Below are positions 20,744 to 29,582 of a stretch of 54,114 bases of DNA, in pieces; within the stretch, counting starts at the first letter, position 1; each line of letters starts with the position of its first letter. The stretch lies in assembly GCA_012514535.1 (NCBI GenBank), contig JAAZAA010000096.1, forward strand, positions 1 through 54,114. The letters run 5' to 3'. A model generated the notes under the pieces. That model was not told the DNA's origin. It saw only the letters and a list, made by a program, of their open reading frames with translations, and made no database searches. This DNA is from Myxococcales bacterium. Lineage in GTDB: Bacteria > Myxococcota_A > Polyangia > Polyangiales > Polyangiaceae. Made by a program: the position numbers and the translations under genes.

Positions 20744-22540
20744 ATGGGTGAGCGGCAGCAGGACCTTCGTCCGTCTCTGGGAGGGGAAGGCCGTCTGCCG
20801 GGCATCGGTGAGCTCGTCGCGGGCAAGTACCGCGTGGAGCGGTTCCTCGGCGTGGGAGGCATGGGCACCGTGCTCTCGGCGCGCCACGAGCAGCTCGGGC
20901 AAGTGGTCGCCCTGAAGGTGCTCCACCCGCAGTCTCGGGACGAGCCGGAGTCCGTCTCGAGGTTCATGCGCGAGGCGCAGCTCGCCGCCTCCCTCGAGAG
21001 CGATCACGTCGTGCGCACCTTCGACGTGGGGACCCTCGACGACGGTGTGCCGTTCCTCGTGATGGAGCGGCTCTTCGGCGAAGACCTCGGGCGGGTGCTG
21101 GAGCGGCACGGCAAGCTCGTCGTCCCCCACGCGGTCGAGTGCGTCTACCAGGCGGCTCTCGGCGTCGTGGACGCCCACGCAGCGGGCGTGATCCACCGGG
21201 ATCTCAAGCCGTCGAACCTCTACCTGACGCGGCGTCGCGACGGGACCGCCTGCGTCAAGGTGCTGGACTTCGGCATCTCCAAGGCCCTCGTCGAGGGCGG
21301 CGTCGACGGAGAGGTCCAGCTCACCCGCACGCGCAACGTCGTGGGGTCGCCCCTGTACATGTCGCCGGAGCAGGTGCGCGACTCCAAACAGGTGGACCCG
21401 CGCAGCGACGTCTGGTCCCTGGGCGTGATCCTGTATCAGCTCCTGAGCGGCCGCCCTCCCTTCGACGGAGAGACGATGCCCGCGGTGTGCGCGCGCATCG
21501 CGGCGGATCCGCCGCCCCCCGTCGACCGCGACGACGCGCCCCCCGAGCTCCTCGCGGTCCTGGATCGCTGCCTGCAGAAGGATCCGGCGCTCCGCTTCGG
21601 CTCCGCCCTCGAGCTGTGCGCGGCGCTCCGTCCCTTTCGGCCCGAGGGGCCGCTGTCGTTCGCCCTCCTGTCCGACGAGGCGCTGGCGCTGCGCGACAGC
21701 GGGCCCCGCCCGAGCCGCCCCCCAGGAGCCCTGGAGTTCCAGCCTGCCGACGGCGCCCGCGATCCGCCCCCTGGAGACGGCGCCGCCCTGTCTCTGCCCG
21801 CGGAGGGCCTCGCCCCTGCCGCCGCGCTCCACCCTCCGAGCGGCCGCCACCCGAGCGACTCGGTGACGCGCACCCTGGCGGCGCCCCAGGAGACCGCGCC
21901 CGGGCGACGCCGGGCAGCGGTGGTCGCCGCGTTGCTGCTCGTGGCCGGGGCCTCGAGTGGGCTCTGGTTCGTCGCGGCGTCGAGGAGCCCTGCGGCCTCC
22001 AAGGACGCTGCGGTGTCGGGGAGCCCGTCGGGGAGCCCTGCGAAGGAACCGCCGCCCGGCTCCGCTCCCGGGGAAAGGGCGCCCGCGGCCCTCGTGACCC
22101 TCCGCGTCGACTCCGTACCTGCGGGGGCGGAGGTGTGGGAAGGGGACCGGGTGCGGGGACGGACTCCCCTCGACGTGCAGGTTCCCCGGGGCGCGCCGCC
22201 GCCGCGTCTGCGCCTGCAATTGGAGGGTCACGCCCCGTTCGCGCTCGAGGAGCCGCCCCTCGAGCGCGATCGGGAGCTCCGGGTGCAGCTGATCCCCGCG
22301 ACGCCCGCTGCATCCGGCGCCGTGGATCCCGTCGTCGACCCCGTCGTCGAATCCGGCGCGCCCGCAGCGCCCCCAAAGGGCACCGTCACAGGGCCGGCCA
22401 CCGCTGCGCCGCGCCCCCCCCCCCCCCCGCGCCCTTCCGCTGCGCCGCGCCCCGCTCCCCGACCCACGTCCGGCGCCACCGCCTCCCCGACCCGTCAGCC
22501 CCCGCGAAACGACGATCCGGGAATCCGCACCCAGCGCTAG
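20744..22540 (+). CDS. Membrane Ser/Thr protein kinase with C-terminal PEGA domain
   Basis: Hanks-type kinase (598 residues). The cytoplasmic catalytic domain (about residues 27-295) has the glycine loop GVGGMGTV, catalytic Lys in VALKVL, HRDLKPSN, DFGIS and SPEQ, so it should be active. A disordered linker follows, then one membrane helix near residues 387-411 (AAVVAALLLVAGASSGLWFV). The extracytoplasmic PEGA domain lies at about 449-520 (VDSVPAGAEVWEGDRVRGRT), and the tail is Pro/Ala-rich. The codons for that tail contain a run of 15 C (22414-22428). PEGA domains are thought to bind the envelope or partner proteins. The next gene, a TonB-dependent receptor, also carries PEGA repeats, so a functional link is plausible. 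The promoter is probably in the 148 bp upstream. Confidence 0.9.
   Translation: MGERQQDLRPSLGGEGRLPGIGELVAGKYRVERFLGVGGMGTVLSARHEQLGQVVALKVLHPQSRDEPESVSRFMREAQLAASLESDHVVRTFDVGTLDDGVPFLVMERLFGEDLGRVLERHGKLVVPHAVECVYQAALGVVDAHAAGVIHRDLKPSNLYLTRRRDGTACVKVLDFGISKALVEGGVDGEVQLTRTRNVVGSPLYMSPEQVRDSKQVDPRSDVWSLGVILYQLLSGRPPFDGETMPAVCARIAADPPPPVDRDDAPPELLAVLDRCLQKDPALRFGSALELCAALRPFRPEGPLSFALLSDEALALRDSGPRPSRPPGALEFQPADGARDPPPGDGAALSLPAEGLAPAAALHPPSGRHPSDSVTRTLAAPQETAPGRRRAAVVAALLLVAGASSGLWFVAASRSPAASKDAAVSGSPSGSPAKEPPPGSAPGERAPAALVTLRVDSVPAGAEVWEGDRVRGRTPLDVQVPRGAPPPRLRLQLEGHAPFALEEPPLERDRELRVQLIPATPAASGAVDPVVDPVVESGAPAAPPKGTVTGPATAAPRPPPPPRPSAAPRPAPRPTSGATASPTRQPPRNDDPGIRTQR
22414..22428 (+). repeat. 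Homopolymer of 15 C in the kinase gene
   Basis: An uninterrupted C15 run encoding five prolines near residue 557 of the PEGA-tailed kinase. A one-base slip would change only the last 35-40 residues. It is also a place where sequencing or assembly commonly errs. Confidence 0.9.
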
Positions 22541-22695
22541 AGTGCGCGGGCCTCCCTCCCGCTCCTCCGCCCTGGAGCCGGCCTCCGGTCCCCTTCGCTT
22601 CCGCCACGCCCCATGTGCCCTCGGCTCACGTCGTCGTCCCCTCGTGGTTCGGGCTCGTCGCCGACGGAGGAGCGTCATCGCCGGCGTGGACGCCC

Positions 22696-22758
22696 GCTGG
22701 GCCGCCCCGTCACCGCGCTGGGCCGCCCCGTCGCCGCGCTGGGCCGCCCTGTCGCCGT
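22696..22758 (+). repeat. Three 21-bp tandem repeats before the receptor start
   Basis: Three copies of gctgggccgccccgtcgccg(c), with single-base differences, run directly into the ATG of the TonB-dependent receptor gene. If read in the receptor frame they would add LGRPV-type repeats that precede, and would spoil, the signal peptide. I therefore treat them as untranslated. They occupy the place where a ribosome site would normally be. Confidence 0.75.
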
Positions 22759-22759
22759 G

Positions 22760-25672
22760 ATGGCGCGCGCGGTCACTGCCGGGCTTGTCGTGGCCCTCGC
22801 CACGGCCACGGTGCTCGCGCCCCGTACCGCCCGCGCCAACGACCTGGCGGACGAGGCGGAGCTGCTGTTCCAGCTCGGCAGAGAGGCGTTCGAAGCGGAA
22901 GACTATCGCCTCGCCCTCGAGCGCTTCCTGGCCTGCAACCGGCTCGTGCCCAACCGGAACGTGACCTTCAACGTCGCCCGCAGCTACGAGCAGCTGGGGC
23001 GTTACCCCGAGGCCTACCGTCACTTCACCCGCGCGCTCATCGGCGAATCGGACGAGGACCGGCGTCGGCACGTCCACGATGCGCTGCAGCGGCTCATCGG
23101 CAAGGTGGCCGTCGTCGAGGTGATCACCCAGCCCCCCGGGGCCGCCATCTACCTGGGCCGCAAGGATCTCGGGCCCACCGGCGCCACCCCCCAGTCCCTC
23201 GGGCTGGCGGCAGGGAGCTACACGCTCATCGTCGAGCGCCCCGGGTACCAGCCGCGCGTCGTGGAGGTGGACGACATCGCCCTCGGGGAGACGCGCCGCC
23301 TCGAGATCGACCTCGACCCCATCCTGGGCCGGGTGACCCTCCACGGAGACTCCGTGCGCGGCGCCACGGTGCGGGTCGCCGGGGTGACCCTCGAGGAGTG
23401 CCGCGTCCCCTGCGACGTGGCCGTGCCGCCGGGAGAGCACGTGCTGCGGGTCGAACGGGAGGGGTATCGTCCCTACGAGACGCTCGTGGAGGTGCGCGCC
23501 GAGGGCCGCACCTGGGTGCGGCCGACCCTGGAGGTCCAGCGCGGGGCGATCCTCGTCGAGGCGGAGGAGAGCGGCGCCCTGGTGGAGATCGACGGCGCGC
23601 CCCACGGCTACACGCCCGCGCTCGTGCGCCTCCCCATCGGCGTCCACGACGTGCGCGTGAGCTTGCGCGGCTACGTGCCCGTGGAGCGCCAGGTGCGCGT
23701 CGAGGCGGGGAGCGAGGAGCGGGTCCGCGTCGAGCTGGCGCGCCTCGAGGAGGTGAACGCCGCCTCCCGCCGCACGGAGGCCGTGGCGGACGCGCCGAGC
23801 TCCGTCAGCATCATCCCTCGGGAAGAGCTGCTCTTGTTCGCCTACCCGACCATCGCCGAGGCGGTCCGCGGGTTGCCCGGGGTGTACGCGTGGGACGACC
23901 GGGCCTACGCGTCCCTCGGGTTCCGGGGACTGGGCCGCCTGGGCAGCTACGGCAACCGCGTGCTCGTGCTGCAGGACGAGCACCCCACGAACGACAACTG
24001 GGTCGGCTCGAGCTACGTCAGCTACGACGCGCGCACGGACCTGGCGGACGTGGAGCGCATCGAGGTGGTGCGCGGCCCCGGCTCGGTGCTGTACGGGACC
24101 AACGCGTTCGCGGGCGTCGTCAACGTCGTCACCCGCCCCGCGACCCGCGATCTGGGCGGGGAGGTGGGCGTGTCCGCCGTCCACGACGGGGTCGGCCGCG
24201 TGCGGCTGCGGGGCGAAGCGATCCTCGGCGAGGACTCCCAGGTGTGGATCAGCGCCGCGGGAGCCCGCGGTCAGGGACGTGAGCTCGTCCTCGACGGCGA
24301 CGGGTCGACGCCCGCCTCCACGATCCCGCGCAGCGCGGACGCCTTCGACGCGGGCACGGTGCAGGGGCGCTACACTTGGCGCTGGCTCACCGCTCAGTGG
24401 TTCGCCCACAGCTACGAGAAGCACCAGCCGACGGGGTGGTTCGAGACCCTGCCCGGGGATCCCCGCGCCCGGCAGCGGGACAGCCGCGCCTTCGTCGAGG
24501 TGCGGGCGGAGCCGACCTTCGGCGCTCTGCAGAGCCTCACGCGCGTGCACCTGAACCACTACCGCTACGACGGCTTCTTCCCGCGGGAGGTCGCCGCCGG
24601 TGGGCTGGAGGTCGACCGCTTCCGGGGCTCGTGGGTGGGGCTCGAGCAGCGCTTCGTCTACGACGCCTCCGAGAACGTGCAGGTGACCTTCGGGGGTGAG
24701 GGGCAGCACCACTTCCAGGTCGAACAGTTCGCCCGCGACGAGCGCGCCATCCTCCTGGACGAGCCCGATCGCACCCTGCGGGTCGGCGCCGCCTACGGCA
24801 TGATCGATCTCCGCCGGGATCGCTTCCGCGTCTCGGGCGGCGCGCGCCTCGACGCCTACTCGACCTTCGGGAGCTCCCTCAACCCCCGCGTCGCGGTGAT
24901 CGGGCAGCCCTACGCGGGCGGCAACACCAAGCTCCTCGTGGGCAAGGCGTTCCGCGCGCCGAGCATCTACGAGCTCTATTACAACGACGGCGGGTTCACC
25001 CAGGTGGCGAGCCCCGGCCTGGAGCCGGAGAGCGTGCTATCCTTGGAGGTGGAGCACGCGCATCGCCTCTCGCAGACCGTGCAGGTCTCGGGGTCCGTCT
25101 TCGCCACGCGTACGACGGATCTCATCGTGACCCGGGGTGAGGGCACGGCCACCCAGCCCCTGTCCTACGTGAACTCGCCCCATCCCCTGGCGACGGCGGG
25201 CCTGGAGCTGTCCGTGCGGCGGGAGTGGAGGCAGGGGTGGATGCTGGAGGGCCAGTACACCCTGCAGGCGGCCCGGTTCCTCGAGGACGAGCGGATGTCC
25301 TCCTGGCTCGCCTTTCAGAGCGCCGAGGAGCTCCGGCGGGTCGCGAACGTGCCGCCCCACATGATCGCCCTGAAGGGCGCCGTCCCCCTCTTGGGCCGGG
25401 CCCTGACCCTCGGCTCACGGCTCACGGTGCAGGCGGGGAGCCACGACCGCTTCGAGACCGTCCTGGAGGAGCCCCAGGGGCGCACGGAGGCCTTCGCGCT
25501 GTGGGACGTCGTCGTGAGCGGCTACGAGGCGCGCACGGGTCTGCGCTGGAACGCAGGGCTCTACAACGCCTTCGACTCCACGTACCTCCTCCCCGTGAGC
25601 CACGAGCTCCCGCAGCGCGCGCTGGTCCAGCGGGGGCGCACCCTGCTCCTGTCGACGGAGCTGGAGTTCTGA
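22760..25672 (+). CDS. TonB-dependent outer-membrane receptor with N-terminal TPR and three PEGA repeats
   Basis: The 970-residue protein starts at ATG 22760, which directly gives a signal peptide (cleavage after RTARA, residue 26). Residues about 27-112 are TPR-like helices (EAELLFQLGREAFEAEDYRL, NVARSYEQLGRYPEAYRHF). Three PEGA-type repeats follow at about 115-187, 188-258 and 260-330, each with a 'PxGxxVxxDG...TP...PxGxHxVxV..GY' pattern. The plug domain (about 335-460) has SSVSIIPREEL, VRGPGSVLYGTNAFAGVVNV, and the C-terminal barrel (about 470-970) ends in TELEF with terminal Phe. It should import a ligand across the outer membrane using TonB-ExbBD. The substrate is unknown. The TPR-PEGA front end replaces the usual short N-terminus and is unusual. 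Confidence 0.88.
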   Translation: MARAVTAGLVVALATATVLAPRTARANDLADEAELLFQLGREAFEAEDYRLALERFLACNRLVPNRNVTFNVARSYEQLGRYPEAYRHFTRALIGESDEDRRRHVHDALQRLIGKVAVVEVITQPPGAAIYLGRKDLGPTGATPQSLGLAAGSYTLIVERPGYQPRVVEVDDIALGETRRLEIDLDPILGRVTLHGDSVRGATVRVAGVTLEECRVPCDVAVPPGEHVLRVEREGYRPYETLVEVRAEGRTWVRPTLEVQRGAILVEAEESGALVEIDGAPHGYTPALVRLPIGVHDVRVSLRGYVPVERQVRVEAGSEERVRVELARLEEVNAASRRTEAVADAPSSVSIIPREELLLFAYPTIAEAVRGLPGVYAWDDRAYASLGFRGLGRLGSYGNRVLVLQDEHPTNDNWVGSSYVSYDARTDLADVERIEVVRGPGSVLYGTNAFAGVVNVVTRPATRDLGGEVGVSAVHDGVGRVRLRGEAILGEDSQVWISAAGARGQGRELVLDGDGSTPASTIPRSADAFDAGTVQGRYTWRWLTAQWFAHSYEKHQPTGWFETLPGDPRARQRDSRAFVEVRAEPTFGALQSLTRVHLNHYRYDGFFPREVAAGGLEVDRFRGSWVGLEQRFVYDASENVQVTFGGEGQHHFQVEQFARDERAILLDEPDRTLRVGAAYGMIDLRRDRFRVSGGARLDAYSTFGSSLNPRVAVIGQPYAGGNTKLLVGKAFRAPSIYELYYNDGGFTQVASPGLEPESVLSLEVEHAHRLSQTVQVSGSVFATRTTDLIVTRGEGTATQPLSYVNSPHPLATAGLELSVRREWRQGWMLEGQYTLQAARFLEDERMSSWLAFQSAEELRRVANVPPHMIALKGAVPLLGRALTLGSRLTVQAGSHDRFETVLEEPQGRTEAFALWDVVVSGYEARTGLRWNAGLYNAFDSTYLLPVSHELPQRALVQRGRTLLLSTELEF

Positions 25673-25694
25673 GGTCGTCGCCAGCGGGCGCGTC

Positions 25695-25710
25695 GGCTCT
25701 CCGCGGAGCC
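25695..25710. terminator. Weak hairpin between the receptor gene and tpx
   Basis: GGCTC-(TCCGCG)-GAGCC, a 5-bp stem 22 bases after the receptor stop codon, with no T run on either strand. It may help end the convergent transcripts, but is weak evidence alone. Confidence 0.25.
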
Positions 25711-25837
25711 CATCGAGTGGCGTCTGCGGCTGCGGACCTGGGCGGGGGCCCTGCGCGTCTCTGCGATCGTCCTCCGTGAGCCGGCGCCGCCGCGCCCCTG
25801 CGGTCTGCGCGGTGCGCGGCGTGCGGCGCGGAGGATC

Positions 25838-25852
25838 CTGAGCCGGGCTCAG
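25838..25852. promoter_or_regulatory. 15-bp inverted repeat over the tpx stop codon
   Basis: CTGAGCC-G-GGCTCAG is a perfect 7-bp inverted repeat centred on one base and overlapping the tpx stop codon. The loop is too short for a normal RNA hairpin, though a longer loop with fewer pairs is possible. It may mark the end of the tpx transcript. Confidence 0.25.
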
Positions 25853-26346
25853 CCGAGGGCGGCGAGCACCTTGTCGTAGTCGGGCTCGTTGGTGATCTCG
25901 GAGACGAGCTCGCTGGCGAGCACCTTGCCCTCCTCGTCGAGCACCACGATGGCGCGGGCGGTGAGTCCCTTGAGGGGACCATCCTCGAGCTTCACGCCGT
26001 AGTCCTCCGCGAAGCTGGAGCGGAACGTGGACAGCGGCACCACGTGGTCGAGGCCCTCCGCCTCGCAGAACCCCTTCTGCGCGAAGGGCAGATCGGCGCT
26101 GATCGCCAACACGACGACGTCCTTGCGCTCCCCGAGCTTCTCGTTGAACTTGCGCGCGGTCGCCTGGCAGACGCCGGTGTTGTAGCTCGGGTTGATCGTG
26201 AGCACGCGCTTCTTGCCGCTGAAATCGGCGAGGCGCTTCTCCGACAGATCCTTCGCGACGAGCTCGAAATCCGGCGCGGTGGAGCCGACGGCGGGCAGGT
26301 CGCCGTAGGTGTGGACGGGGTTGCCTTTGAACGTGACGGTTGCCAT
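25849..26346 (-). CDS. tpx: Thiol peroxidase (Tpx family peroxiredoxin)
   Basis: Reduces hydrogen peroxide and alkyl hydroperoxides using thioredoxin. The 165-residue length fits. The sequence has FKGNPVHTYGDLPAVG at the start, the peroxidatic Cys in the TGVC motif (SYNTGVCQATARKFN, about residue 60) and the resolving Cys in KGFCEAEGLDHVVPLS (about residue 93). These are the two positions that define atypical 2-Cys Tpx enzymes, and the spacing of about 34 residues agrees. No signal peptide is evident, so it is cytoplasmic as read. It is convergent with the receptor gene and divergent from pccB with a 112-bp shared upstream region. Confidence 0.95.
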   Translation of the reverse strand: MATVTFKGNPVHTYGDLPAVGSTAPDFELVAKDLSEKRLADFSGKKRVLTINPSYNTGVCQATARKFNEKLGERKDVVVLAISADLPFAQKGFCEAEGLDHVVPLSTFRSSFAEDYGVKLEDGPLKGLTARAIVVLDEEGKVLASELVSEITNEPDYDKVLAALG

Positions 26347-26458
26347 GGGGCGGAGACTGACACGGGGAGGCGCCGGCCCGCCAGGGAGTCCGCCGTGAGA
26401 TCCTTGCGAGGCGCGGAGGTCGCCGTGTCCCGTCGTCCGGGACTACACTCGGGGGCGA

Positions 26459-28015
26459 ATGACGGACACGAAGGATCCGCGGATGGCCCGGCTCGAGAGC
26501 CTGGACCAGGCGGCTTTGGAAGGTGGCGGCGCAGCGCGGCTCGCCCAACAACACGCAGCAGGGAAGCTCTCGGCGCGGGAGCGCATCGATCAGCTCCTCG
26601 ATCCGGGGAGCTTCGTCGAGCTCGATCGATTCGTGACCCACCGCTGCACCGAGTTCGGCATGGCCGACCAGAAGATCCTCGGCGACGGCGTGGTCACGGG
26701 GCACGGCACCGTCGACGGGCGCCTGGTGTACGTGTTCGCCCAGGACTTCACGGTGTTCGGCGGCTCCCTGAGCGGGGCCCACGCCGCCAAGATCATGAAG
26801 ATCCAAGACCAGGCCCTGAGCGTGGGCGCTCCCCTCATCGGCCTGTGTGACTCCGGCGGCGCGCGCATCCAGGAGGGGGTGGAGTCCCTGGGCGGCTACG
26901 CGGAGATCTTCTGGCGCAACACCCTGGCGAGCGGGGTGATCCCGCAGATCAGCGCCATTTTGGGGCCCAGCGCGGGCGGCGCCGTCTACTCACCGGCCCT
27001 CACGGACTTCGTCTTCATGAGCGAAGGCACGAGCTACATGTTCGTCACCGGACCGGACGTGGTGCGCGCCGTCACCCACGAAGAGGTCACCAAGGAGGAG
27101 CTCGGGGGCGCCCTGACCCACGCCAGCAAGAGCGGCGTGTGCCATTTCGTGGCGCCGAACGACGGCGCGGTGCTCGCGGGGATCCGACGGCTCTTGAGCT
27201 ATCTGCCCCCGAACAACGCCGAGGATCCCCCGGTGCGGGCGACCACGGATCCCCTCGATCGGGACCTCACGGTGCTGGACGATTTCGTGCCCACGGAGAG
27301 CGATCGGCCCTACCGGATGGCGGATTTGATCCGGCACGTCATCGACGACGGGGATCTCTACGAGGTCCATGAGCACTACGCCCGCAACATCGTGGTCGGC
27401 TTCGCTCGCATCGGCGGACGCCCCGTCGGGGTCGTGGGGAACAACCCCGCGCACCTCGCCGGCGTGCTCGACATCGACGCCAGCAAGAAGGCCGCGCGCT
27501 TCGTGCGCTTCTGTGATTGCTTCAACATCCCCCTGGTGACCTTCGTGGACGTGCCCGGCTTCCTCCCGGGGGTCGACCAGGAGCACCGGGGCATCATCAC
27601 GTCCGGCGCGAAGCTGCTCTACGCCTACTGCGAGGCCACGGTCCCGAAGCTCACCGTGATCACCCGCAAGGCCTACGGCGGCGCCTACGACGTGATGAGC
27701 AGCAAGCACATCCGCGGGGATCTCAACCTGGCGTTCCCCACGGCGGAGGTCGCCGTGATGGGCCCCGAGGGCGCCGTGAACATCATCCATCGTCGCGCCC
27801 TGGAGCGCGCGGAGGATCCCGTGGCGGAGCGGGCGCGGCTCGTGGCGGAGTACCGGGAGCGCTTCGCCAACCCCTACCACGCCGCGTCCCTCGGTTTCGT
27901 GGACGAGGTGATCCCGCCGCGCCTCGTGCGCATGCGTCTGGGTCGCGCCCTGGACGTGCTCCGCACGAAGCGCGCCCAGCTCCCGCCGAAGAAGCACGGC
28001 AATTTGCCGTTGTGA
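26459..28015 (+). CDS. pccB: Acyl-CoA carboxylase carboxyltransferase (propionyl-CoA carboxylase beta type)
   Basis: Transfers carboxyl from biotin to propionyl-CoA (or acetyl-CoA) to make methylmalonyl-CoA (or malonyl-CoA). The 518 residues match the usual single-chain beta subunit, with both crotonase-fold halves. The N-half has [37 protein letters not shown] and the oxyanion segment [13 protein letters not shown]; the C-half has [18 protein letters not shown] and [20 protein letters not shown]. The sequence ends in the typical KKHGNLPL. The biotin carboxylase/carrier (alpha) subunit is not adjacent. In myxobacteria propionyl-CoA carboxylase supplies methylmalonyl-CoA for metabolism and polyketide extension, but which acyl-CoA this copy uses cannot be decided from the motifs alone. 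Confidence 0.93.
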   Translation: MTDTKDPRMARLESLDQAALEGGGAARLAQQHAAGKLSARERIDQLLDPGSFVELDRFVTHRCTEFGMADQKILGDGVVTGHGTVDGRLVYVFAQDFTVFGGSLSGAHAAKIMKIQDQALSVGAPLIGLCDSGGARIQEGVESLGGYAEIFWRNTLASGVIPQISAILGPSAGGAVYSPALTDFVFMSEGTSYMFVTGPDVVRAVTHEEVTKEELGGALTHASKSGVCHFVAPNDGAVLAGIRRLLSYLPPNNAEDPPVRATTDPLDRDLTVLDDFVPTESDRPYRMADLIRHVIDDGDLYEVHEHYARNIVVGFARIGGRPVGVVGNNPAHLAGVLDIDASKKAARFVRFCDCFNIPLVTFVDVPGFLPGVDQEHRGIITSGAKLLYAYCEATVPKLTVITRKAYGGAYDVMSSKHIRGDLNLAFPTAEVAVMGPEGAVNIIHRRALERAEDPVAERARLVAEYRERFANPYHAASLGFVDEVIPPRLVRMRLGRALDVLRTKRAQLPPKKHGNLPL

Positions 28016-28065
28016 GCTCCGTCGAGCTCCGGAGGCTCACGGGAGGAGCGTCGCTCCGGTCAGGC

Positions 28066-29484
28066 TCACAGGAGGAACGGGCCGAGCCCCGCTGCGACCG
28101 CGCCCAGTCCCAGGATCCACGCGCCGCGGCGCGCGGCGGGCTCGTCGTAGGCGGCGCGGGCCAGGCGGAGCCGTTGCAGCTCCGCGGCCGCGACGCGCAC
28201 CTGCGCATCCAAAACACGGAGCGGCTCCAGCAGCGCTTCGTCGACGGGGACGTGGCCCCGCTGGGCGAGCACCGCGCGTCCCAGCTCGACGAGGGCCGTG
28301 CTGCGTCGCGCACGCGCCTCCTCCAGGGCGCGGGTCGGCCCCGCGAGCTCCTGGGTCCGACGATTCGTGAAGGCGTCTCTGCGGGCGCGGACCTCCAGGG
28401 CGCGCTGGTGGGTGAGTTCACGGGCGCTCACCGCTGCGTCGCGCCGCGCGCGGGCGGCTTCGAGGGTCGCGCGTGCCTCCTCGAGCTCCGGGCGCAGCGC
28501 CGCTTCGCGCGCGTCCAGCTCCGCGAGGGGCCCGACCATTTCGGGAGGCAGGGCCCCCCCGGCGGGGCCGAGCTTGCGGCGGGCCACGTCCAGGAGCGCG
28601 CGGCGTTCGATCTCGATCCGCTTGTGGCGTCCCTCGACGCGCTCCAGACGTCCTTCGATCGCCCGCACCTCGTCGCGCGCCCGGTCGACGGACGCGCCCT
28701 GGTCCCGGAGGGTCTCGGCGAGCTCGTCGAGCTGCCGCTCGAGCTCCCTCGTCCGCTCCTCCAGCTCCGCGGCGGAGGAGCTCAGCGCCGCCTCCCCCTC
28801 GGCGATGGCAGCCTCATGGGCGCGGAGCTCGAGCATCAGGGTGTGATGACGGGCGTCCCCCTCGAGGCGCGCGCGCGCCGTCTCGGCGACGTGCATGACC
28901 CGCTCGTCGCGCTCTTTCTCGAGCGCACCGAGGGCGCGCCGGGCCTCCGCGACGCGCACGCCCAGGGCGCGGCGCCGCCTCCACACGCGGAGCGCGTAGA
29001 TCGGCGTGGCGAAAAGGAAGGAGGGCGGCGCCCCGAAGCCGGCCAGGCTGCGGATCTCCTCGGGCACGACGGGCAGCTCCTCGTCCCTGGGGGTGACGCC
29101 CGTCGGCCATGGAGGCGGAGACGCCGCCGGCGCTCCCTCGGAAATCTGCCCCGTGGCCCCGTGAGCGCTTCCTGGTGGCGCGCAGGCCAGGGGCTCGAGC
29201 TCGAGACCCAGCTCGAAGGCGCCATCGATGGTTCCATCGACGAGCTCGAAGGAGGTGTCGCCGGAGAAGGCGAGGGGCGCCCTGGCGTCGTCGCTGCCGA
29301 AGGGATCCAGCTCCGGAAGCGGCGCCGTGTCACCGAAGATCGGCGGGCCGCTCTCCCGAGGGCCCAGATCGAGCTCCAGGAAAGCGGGCGCGGTGGTCGC
29401 CGTCGCCGTCGCGGCGGGCTTGGTGGGGGGCTCCACCACGAGATCGGGGATCTCCGTCGCCAGGTCATCCTTGGTGCCGCGCAT
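28066..29484 (-). CDS. Coiled-coil membrane protein of unknown function
   Basis: No family recognised. The 472-residue product (ATG at 29484) has an acidic, Pro/Ala-rich N-terminal 140 residues. A short hydrophobic segment (PSFLFATPIYALRVW, about residues 150-165) follows, then a highly charged Glu/Arg/Ala-rich helical region of about 260 residues with heptad-like spacing, a predicted long coiled coil. The C-terminus is a hydrophobic helix (AWILGLGAVAAGLGPFLL) that could anchor it in the inner membrane. It ends 50 bp from the convergent pccB stop. It lies 98 bp downstream of a lipoprotein gene on the same strand and may share its transcript. An upstream extension of the open frame overlaps that gene and is rejected. 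Confidence 0.6.
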   Translation of the reverse strand: MRGTKDDLATEIPDLVVEPPTKPAATATATTAPAFLELDLGPRESGPPIFGDTAPLPELDPFGSDDARAPLAFSGDTSFELVDGTIDGAFELGLELEPLACAPPGSAHGATGQISEGAPAASPPPWPTGVTPRDEELPVVPEEIRSLAGFGAPPSFLFATPIYALRVWRRRRALGVRVAEARRALGALEKERDERVMHVAETARARLEGDARHHTLMLELRAHEAAIAEGEAALSSSAAELEERTRELERQLDELAETLRDQGASVDRARDEVRAIEGRLERVEGRHKRIEIERRALLDVARRKLGPAGGALPPEMVGPLAELDAREAALRPELEEARATLEAARARRDAAVSARELTHQRALEVRARRDAFTNRRTQELAGPTRALEEARARRSTALVELGRAVLAQRGHVPVDEALLEPLRVLDAQVRVAAAELQRLRLARAAYDEPAARRGAWILGLGAVAAGLGPFLL

Positions 29485-29582
29485 CGGGTGCTCGACCCGC
29501 GAGTATACCTCGGTTCCGCCGCGGCCCCGTCCGGGCTCTGGCTTCGTCCGCCGCTCGGCCCCGTCCGGTGCGTCCGGTCCTC

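Noticed and set aside
20585-24712. 1375-codon open frame on the minus strand
   Set aside because: It lies opposite the kinase and TonB-dependent receptor genes, whose motifs are unambiguous; its composition is typical of a GC-driven antisense frame.
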